DNA of 34,631 nucleotides from NCBI GenBank assembly GCA_039923495.1, contig JBDTCO010000104.1, forward strand, positions 1 to 34,631, given 5' to 3'. This stretch comes from JBDTCO01 sp039923495 (GTDB lineage Bacteria; Myxococcota_A; Polyangia; Palsa-1104). Below the pieces are notes generated by a model. The model did not search any database. It had not been told where the DNA came from and worked only from the letters and a program-made list of their open reading frames with translations. The position numbers and the translations under genes are program-made. Positions 30,637-34,631 of the stretch are shown piece after piece; position 1 is the stretch's first letter; each line of letters starts with the position of its first letter.

Positions 30637-31703
30637 GCCAGCGCGAAGGCGCGAGGCAGCTTGAGCTCGCGGTAGCTGCGGATGGCGTACCGGTCGGTCA
30701 TGCCGCAGAGATAGTCGGAGACCGCGCGCTCGAGGCCTTCGTCCTGTCGTGTGCCGACGGGCCAGAGCGTGGCGCGGAACTCGTCGCCGTTCTTGTTGTG
30801 GTGGACGAAGAGCTCCTCGAGCATGCGCTGCGCCTTCGCGAACTCGTCCCTGACGCTCGGCGTCTCGTAGACCTTCTCGTACAGAAAGTCGCGCAGCACG
30901 TAGAGCGCCTTGAGCGGCGCATCCGCCATGCGGATCATGCGCTTCTCGTCGAGGTTCGACTCCTCGACGATGGCGCGGATGAGCGTGTCGAGCCGCTCGC
31001 CGTGCGTGGCGCCGAGATCTCGCACGACCGCCTCGGGCAGCTCCGCATCGGTGACGAGGCCGGCGCGACGGGCGTCGTCGAAGTCGTGGTTCACGTAGGC
31101 GGCGATGTCGGCGATGCGGACGATCTGACCCTCGAGCGTCATCGCGGTGAGGTTGGGGTTGTCGCTGAAGATCTGCCCCTTGCCCTTCGAGTGCTTGAGG
31201 ATGCCATCGCGCACCTCCGCGGTGAGGTTGAGGCCGGCGCCGTCGCGCTCGAGCTGCTCGACGACGCGGATGCTCTGCTTCACATGATGGAAGCCGCTCG
31301 ACAGGAGGTGCGCGAGGACCTTCTCGCCCGCGTGACCGAACGGGGTGTGTCCGAGGTCGTGGCCCATCACGATCGCCTCGGTCAGCGTCTCGTTGAGTCC
31401 CATGAAGCGCGTGACCGAGCGCGCAAACTGCGCGACCTCGAGCGTGTGCGTCATGCGCGTTCGGTAGTGATCCCCCTCGGGCGCGAGGAACACCTGCGTC
31501 TTGCCCGCGAGGCGGCGGAACGACTTCGAGTGGATGATCTTGTCGCGATCGTGCTGGAACGGGGGTCGCAGGTCACAGCTCTCCTCGAGCCTTCGACCCG
31601 ACGCCTGCTCCGAGAGCTTTGCGAACGGCGACAGCGTGGCCCGCTCGTTCGCCTCCAGCCGCTCGCGAACGGTGGCGTATGTGCCTGTTTTTGCGTCGAT
31701 CAT
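30633..31703 (-). CDS. dgt: Deoxyguanosine triphosphate triphosphohydrolase-like HD protein
   Basis: HD-superfamily dNTPase that removes triphosphate from dNTPs. The 356 residues include FQHDRDKIIHSKSFRRLAGK, split around the conserved HSKSFRRL, then RTRMTHTLEV (first metal His), GHDLGHTPFGHAGE (HD pair and family motif) and RIADIAAYVNHDFDDA (distal Asp). The length fits the shorter Dgt subgroup. Two ATGs are possible: 31715 and 31703. The second is preferred because TATGAT (complement of 31711-31716) lies 7 bases before it, so the mRNA may begin at that ATG, and the first ATG would lie inside the box. It overlaps yhhQ by 4 bases. Confidence 0.92.
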   Translation of the reverse strand: MIDAKTGTYATVRERLEANERATLSPFAKLSEQASGRRLEESCDLRPPFQHDRDKIIHSKSFRRLAGKTQVFLAPEGDHYRTRMTHTLEVAQFARSVTRFMGLNETLTEAIVMGHDLGHTPFGHAGEKVLAHLLSSGFHHVKQSIRVVEQLERDGAGLNLTAEVRDGILKHSKGKGQIFSDNPNLTAMTLEGQIVRIADIAAYVNHDFDDARRAGLVTDAELPEAVVRDLGATHGERLDTLIRAIVEESNLDEKRMIRMADAPLKALYVLRDFLYEKVYETPSVRDEFAKAQRMLEELFVHHNKNGDEFRATLWPVGTRQDEGLERAVSDYLCGMTDRYAIRSYRELKLPRAFALA

Positions 31704-31710
31704 CACGGTT

Positions 31711-31716
31711 ATCATA
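31711..31716 (-). promoter_or_regulatory. Candidate -10 box of dgt-yhhQ
   Basis: The minus strand reads TATGAT, 5 of 6 matching the -10 consensus, and ends 7 bases before the ATG at 31703 with no Shine-Dalgarno between. Transcription starting at the usual distance would begin at the start codon. No clear -35 box is visible. Confidence 0.45.
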
Positions 31717-31841
31717 GCGTAACGCCGCCCTCAGCTGTGCGCCAGTTCAGTGGTCCAGGTCTTCATCGGCGAAGCGACGCCGAAGTTGCGGAGTTCCTGC
31801 GATTGCCGCTTTCGGCATGGGCGTGTTAGGAGAGTCGCGCC

Positions 31842-33209
31842 TTGTCGACCGACCATCCAAACCAATCTGCCGAGCCTGTGGCAGCCATCCCCTTCGAGAG
31901 CACTCCCGGCAACAGTGGCATGCCGGTCGACCGCATCGATCCCGACGCGCACAAGATCGTGGTGCGCCTCGCGCGCGCGGGCTTCCAGGCCTACCTCGTC
32001 GGTGGCTGCGTTCGCGATCTGCTCATCGGCCGTCGTCCGAAGGACTTCGACGTCTGCACGTCGGCGACTCCGCCCGAGATCAAGCAGCAGTTCCGCAACT
32101 GCCGGATCATCGGCCGCCGCTTCCGGCTCGCGCACATCTTCTTCGGCCAGAAGATCATCGAGACCTCGACCTTCCGCAGCAACCCGAAGTCGGAGCTCAT
32201 CGACACCGACGCGGACGAGGGCGCCGAGGAGGAGGACACCAACAACCTCCTCATCCGTCACGACAACGTGTTCGGCACCGCCGAGGAGGACGCGCGGCGT
32301 CGCGACTTCACGGTGAACGGTCTGTTCTACGACGTGGAGGCCGACAAGGTCATCGACTGGGTCGGCGGCCTCGAGGATCTCGAGAAGCGCGTCATCCGGA
32401 CGATCGGCGATGCGAACATCCGCTTCCGCGAGGATCCGATCCGCATCCTGCGCGCGCTCAAGTTCGCCGCTCGCATCGGCTTCGACATCGATCCCGACGC
32501 GTACGCCGCGATCCTGGCCCACCGCGGCGAGATCGCCAAGTGCGCTCCGCCGCGCGTGCTCGAGGAGGTCTACCGCCTGATGCGTGGCGGCGCCGCCCGC
32601 CGCTCGCTCGAGCTGCTCGACGTCACAGGTGTCCTCGGCGTGCTCTCGCCAGACCTCGCCGCGCTCATCGGCCGCGAGGGCGATCACGAGGGCACCGCTC
32701 GCCTCTTCGGTGCGCTCGAGCGTCTCGATGCACACGTGCAGGAGGGCTACGTCCCGTCCAACTCGCTGCTCCTCGGCCTCCTCACGGCGCCGTTCGTCGC
32801 CGACGTCCTCTATGGACAGGAGACGCAGAACGGCGCGTCCATCGTCGACGAGGTCACCCAGCCGATCCTCGACTCGCTCAAGGTATCGCGCCGCGATCTC
32901 GAGCGCCTCCGGCAGATCCTCGTCGTCGAGCGCCGTATCGGCCCGCGCCGCAAGCGCAAGGGTCGCGCTGCCGCGCTCGCCCGCCGCGAGTTCTTCCCCG
33001 ACGCCCTCATGCTCTACGAGCTCGTCCACGGCGAGACCGATCAGGGCGTCAGCGACGAGCTCCAGCAGTGGCGCCAGCTCATGGGCACCGCGCCGGCGCC
33101 CTCGCAGGGCCAGGCCCCCGGCAACCCGCCCGCGGACGGCAACAGCGACGGCCCGAACCGTCAGCGCCGCCGTCGCCGCGGTGGTCGCGGCCGCAAATCA
33201 CCCGAGTAG
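31842..33209 (+). CDS. pcnB: Poly(A) polymerase / tRNA nucleotidyltransferase family (PcnB-like)
   Basis: Class II nucleotidyltransferase that likely adds poly(A) to RNA 3' ends. The TTG at 31842 follows AGGAGAG at 7-base spacing. Catalytic head: YLVGGCVRDLLIGRRPKDFD (about 46-65) with the GG...VRD and DFD metal motifs, then RRFRLAHIFF and ARRRDFTVNGLFYD. The body includes DPIRILRALKFAARIGFDID. Compared with the minimal fold there is an acidic insertion (DTDADEGAEEEDTNN) and a very basic C-terminal tail (RQRRRRRRGGRGRK), which recalls the Arg-rich tail of PcnB and favours poly(A) polymerase over a CCA-adding enzyme. Total 455 residues. Confidence 0.87.
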   Translation: MSTDHPNQSAEPVAAIPFESTPGNSGMPVDRIDPDAHKIVVRLARAGFQAYLVGGCVRDLLIGRRPKDFDVCTSATPPEIKQQFRNCRIIGRRFRLAHIFFGQKIIETSTFRSNPKSELIDTDADEGAEEEDTNNLLIRHDNVFGTAEEDARRRDFTVNGLFYDVEADKVIDWVGGLEDLEKRVIRTIGDANIRFREDPIRILRALKFAARIGFDIDPDAYAAILAHRGEIAKCAPPRVLEEVYRLMRGGAARRSLELLDVTGVLGVLSPDLAALIGREGDHEGTARLFGALERLDAHVQEGYVPSNSLLLGLLTAPFVADVLYGQETQNGASIVDEVTQPILDSLKVSRRDLERLRQILVVERRIGPRRKRKGRAAALARREFFPDALMLYELVHGETDQGVSDELQQWRQLMGTAPAPSQGQAPGNPPADGNSDGPNRQRRRRRGGRGRKSPE

Positions 33210-33321
33210 TCCGGCACCGGGAACACGTTCCGTCGCATCCCCGCTACACGTTGCGTAGGGACCTACCCGAGCGGTGCGTGCCCGGCGTGAACTTCGCGGC
33301 GCCTGGGAGCTCGCAGAGCGA

Positions 33322-34011
33322 TCAGGCGTAGCGCGTCGGGTCGGACACCCCGGCCTCCTGGAAACCCTTCCTGCGGAGCGCACAGGAGTCGCAACGGCCA
33401 CAGGCGGAGGTCTCGCCACCGCGCGTGACCGGGTCGTAGCAGCTGTGGGTGAGGCCATAGTCGACGCCGAGTCGCGTGCCCTGGCGGATGATCTCGGCCT
33501 TGCCCCAGGTCATGAGCGGCGCGTGGATGGAGAAGCCGCGCCCCTCGACGCCAGCCTTGGTGCCGAGGTTCGCCATGGCCTCGAAAGCGCGCAGGAACTC
33601 GGGGCGGCAATCGGGGTAGCCGGAGTAGTCGAGCGCGTTCATGCCGGCGTAGAGGTCGCGGGCGCCGAGGACCTCGGCCCAGGCGAGCGCGAGCGTGAGG
33701 AACAGCGCGTTGCGCGCGGGCACGTAGGTGACGGGGATGTCCTCGCCCATCTGATGATCGTCGCGATCCTTCGGCACGGCGAGGTCGGCCGTGAGCGCGG
33801 AGCCGCCGATCCAGCGGAGATCCACCTCCGCGATGCGGTGCGACGCGACCCCGAGCTGCGCTGCCACGCGCGCGGCCGACTCGAGCTCGACGCTGTGGCG
33901 CTGCCCGTACCGAAAGGAGAGCGCGTGCACCTCGTGCCCCTCCTCGCGCGCGAGCGCGAGCACCGTCGCCGAATCGAGACCACCAGACAGGAGCACCACC
34001 GCGCGAGTCAT
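33322..34011 (-). CDS. queC: 7-cyano-7-deazaguanine (preQ0) synthase
   Basis: ATP- and zinc-dependent enzyme that makes preQ0 on the queuosine pathway. The 229 residues contain the PP-loop LLSGGLDSAT (7-16), FRYGQRHSVE, YVPARNALFLTLAL, and the C-terminal zinc site with four cysteines in SCYDPVTRGGETSACGRC and CALRRKGF. Length is normal. The ATG at 34011 begins right at the PP-loop strand, as in other QueC proteins, and lies 9 bases after a TATACT box without a Shine-Dalgarno. The open frame extends upstream to 34401 but has no QueC-like content. No queD, queE or queF is in the window. Confidence 0.96.
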   Translation of the reverse strand: MTRAVVLLSGGLDSATVLALAREEGHEVHALSFRYGQRHSVELESAARVAAQLGVASHRIAEVDLRWIGGSALTADLAVPKDRDDHQMGEDIPVTYVPARNALFLTLALAWAEVLGARDLYAGMNALDYSGYPDCRPEFLRAFEAMANLGTKAGVEGRGFSIHAPLMTWGKAEIIRQGTRLGVDYGLTHSCYDPVTRGGETSACGRCDSCALRRKGFQEAGVSDPTRYA

Positions 34012-34020
34012 GAGGCGGGC

Positions 34021-34028
34021 AGTATACA
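34021..34028. promoter_or_regulatory. Shared TATA core of divergent queC and methyltransferase promoters
   Basis: AGTATACA holds TATACT on the minus strand (34021-34026) and TATACA on the plus strand (34023-34028). Each box ends 9 bases before the corresponding ATG (queC at 34011, methyltransferase at 34038). The two start codons are only 26 bases apart, and neither has a convincing Shine-Dalgarno. Confidence 0.5.
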
Positions 34029-34037
34029 GTCGCCTCC

Positions 34038-34631
34038 ATGGCGACCGCGAAGAAGCCCGCACGCAACAAGCCGCAGAGGCCGCCGCACCCCGAGGACGCT
34101 CGCATGCGCGCGCAGCTCGAGCAGGCGCTGCTGCGCGGCACCCACGAGCACTACGTCGATGCGGAGCAGTACGATCACGAGTACTCGAAGCGACGCGACG
34201 ACGTCGCCTTCTATGTAGAGGTCGCGAAGAAGTCGATGGCTGCCTCCCGAGGCACGGCCCCGCCGTCGGGGCGCAAGCAGAGCCAGGGACCGATCCTCGA
34301 GCTCGGCTGCGGCTCGGGTCGGCTGACGATGGCGCTCGCGAAGGCGGGGCACACCGTCGTGGGCGTCGACGCGTCGCGTCAGATGATCGCGCGCTGCGCA
34401 TCGCAGCTCGAGCGCAAGGGCCTCACCGACCGCGTGTCGCTGCACGTGGCCGACTTCCGCGAGCTCGCGGGGCGCTCGGTGCTCGGCCGTCAGAAGTTCT
34501 CGCTCGTGCTGTGCCCGTTCAACGCGTTCCAGCACCTGTACGAGCGCAGCGACGTGGAGGCGTTCCTCGACGGGGTGCGCGCGCACCTCGCCCCGGGTGG
34601 CCGCTTCGTCTTCGACCTCATGAACCCCGAT
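34038..34631 (+). CDS. SAM-dependent class I methyltransferase, C-terminus missing
   Basis: The first 198 residues are present and the gene runs off the right edge. A basic N-terminal tail (AKKPARNKPQRPP) leads to YDHEYSKRRDDVAFYVEV, the helix that caps the SAM site in this family. Motif I is ILELGCGSGR (86-95), motif II is VVGVDASRQMI, and the post-II region includes VADFRELAG and FSLVLCPFNAFQHLY, followed by HLAPGGRFVFDLMNP. This pattern fits the Methyltransf_25/11-type small-molecule methyltransferases; the substrate is unknown. It is divergent from queC through a 26-base spacer that holds overlapping -10 boxes. Confidence 0.87.
   Translation, partial: MATAKKPARNKPQRPPHPEDARMRAQLEQALLRGTHEHYVDAEQYDHEYSKRRDDVAFYVEVAKKSMAASRGTAPPSGRKQSQGPILELGCGSGRLTMALAKAGHTVVGVDASRQMIARCASQLERKGLTDRVSLHVADFRELAGRSVLGRQKFSLVLCPFNAFQHLYERSDVEAFLDGVRAHLAPGGRFVFDLMNPD

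Noticed and set aside
31842..33209. CCA-adding enzyme as an alternative name for the nucleotidyltransferase
   Set aside because: The Arg-rich C-terminal tail and overall pattern favour poly(A) polymerase, though both share the same catalytic head and the distinction is not absolute.
33220..33280. Small inverted repeats (GGAAC-AC-GTTCC and GTAGG-GA-CCTAC) after the poly(A) polymerase gene
   Set aside because: Stems of only 5 bases with no T-run; not convincing as terminators.

Overview
The window is about 34.6 kb of GC-rich, densely coding bacterial chromosome. It probably comes from a myxobacterium or close relative (Myxococcota, formerly Deltaproteobacteria). The case rests on gene content: many predicted lipoproteins with Asp/Ala/Gly-rich linkers, a zinc-ribbon/AgmX-type protein next to a PilT ATPase, a PilZ protein of the myxobacterial type, a DUF4388 (PATAN) protein with a degenerate receiver, an FHA-GAF-AAA+ sigma-54 activator and a bactofilin. 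No rRNA, tRNA, CRISPR array, insertion sequence or integrase was seen, and no gene-free stretch exceeds 300 bases.

Layout. 1-1860 (minus): 3' part of a nitronate monooxygenase gene cut by the left edge, and a TPR lipoprotein. 1909-4975 (plus): five tightly overlapping genes, namely a FabZ-like hotdog dehydratase, a family 2 glycosyltransferase, a lipoprotein, a variant uracil phosphoribosyltransferase and hypoxanthine phosphoribosyltransferase. 5053-6660 (plus): an esterase-like lipoprotein, then a small secreted protein behind a near-perfect sigma-54 promoter. 6669-10935 (minus): a beta-helix lipoprotein and a three-gene operon (zinc-ribbon/AgmX protein, double-receiver protein, small membrane protein). 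11009-16902 (plus): pilT, an outer-membrane beta-barrel protein, alaS and a PilZ protein. 16921-18246 (minus): glutamate-cysteine ligase. 18357-19965 (plus): bactofilin, pyrE and a lipoprotein, overlapping by 4 bases each. 19966-23835: DUF4388 protein (minus) divergent from the FHA activator (plus). 23958-26401: two lipoproteins and a minus-strand set consisting of a FliA-type sigma factor, a short FlgM-like anti-sigma factor and a 115-aa orphan. 26598-29357: a repeat-rich DUF6600-like secreted protein, an RRM RNA-binding protein with a clear terminator, and a Lys/Ala-rich secreted protein. 29601-34631: YHS lipoprotein, YhhQ queuosine-precursor transporter coupled to a dNTP triphosphohydrolase, poly(A) polymerase, queC, and a methyltransferase cut by the right edge.

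Themes. Nucleotide metabolism recurs (upp, hpt, pyrE, dgt, queC, yhhQ), as do surface and motility functions (pilT, AgmX-like, PilZ, bactofilin, many lipoproteins) and regulation (FHA activator, FliA/FlgM pair, pseudo-receivers).

Most notable signals: (1) a recurrent promoter geometry in which a TATA-like -10 box ends 6-13 bases before the start codon with little or no Shine-Dalgarno sequence, suggesting leaderless mRNAs at many loci; (2) a sigma-54 promoter driving an unrecognised secreted basic protein; (3) a sigma-28/FlgM-like pair plus an orphan gene with no flagellar genes nearby; (4) a shared TATA core between divergent queC and a methyltransferase; (5) a compact repeat and alternative hairpin upstream of the FHA activator. 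All functional calls rest on motif recognition by eye, with no database search.
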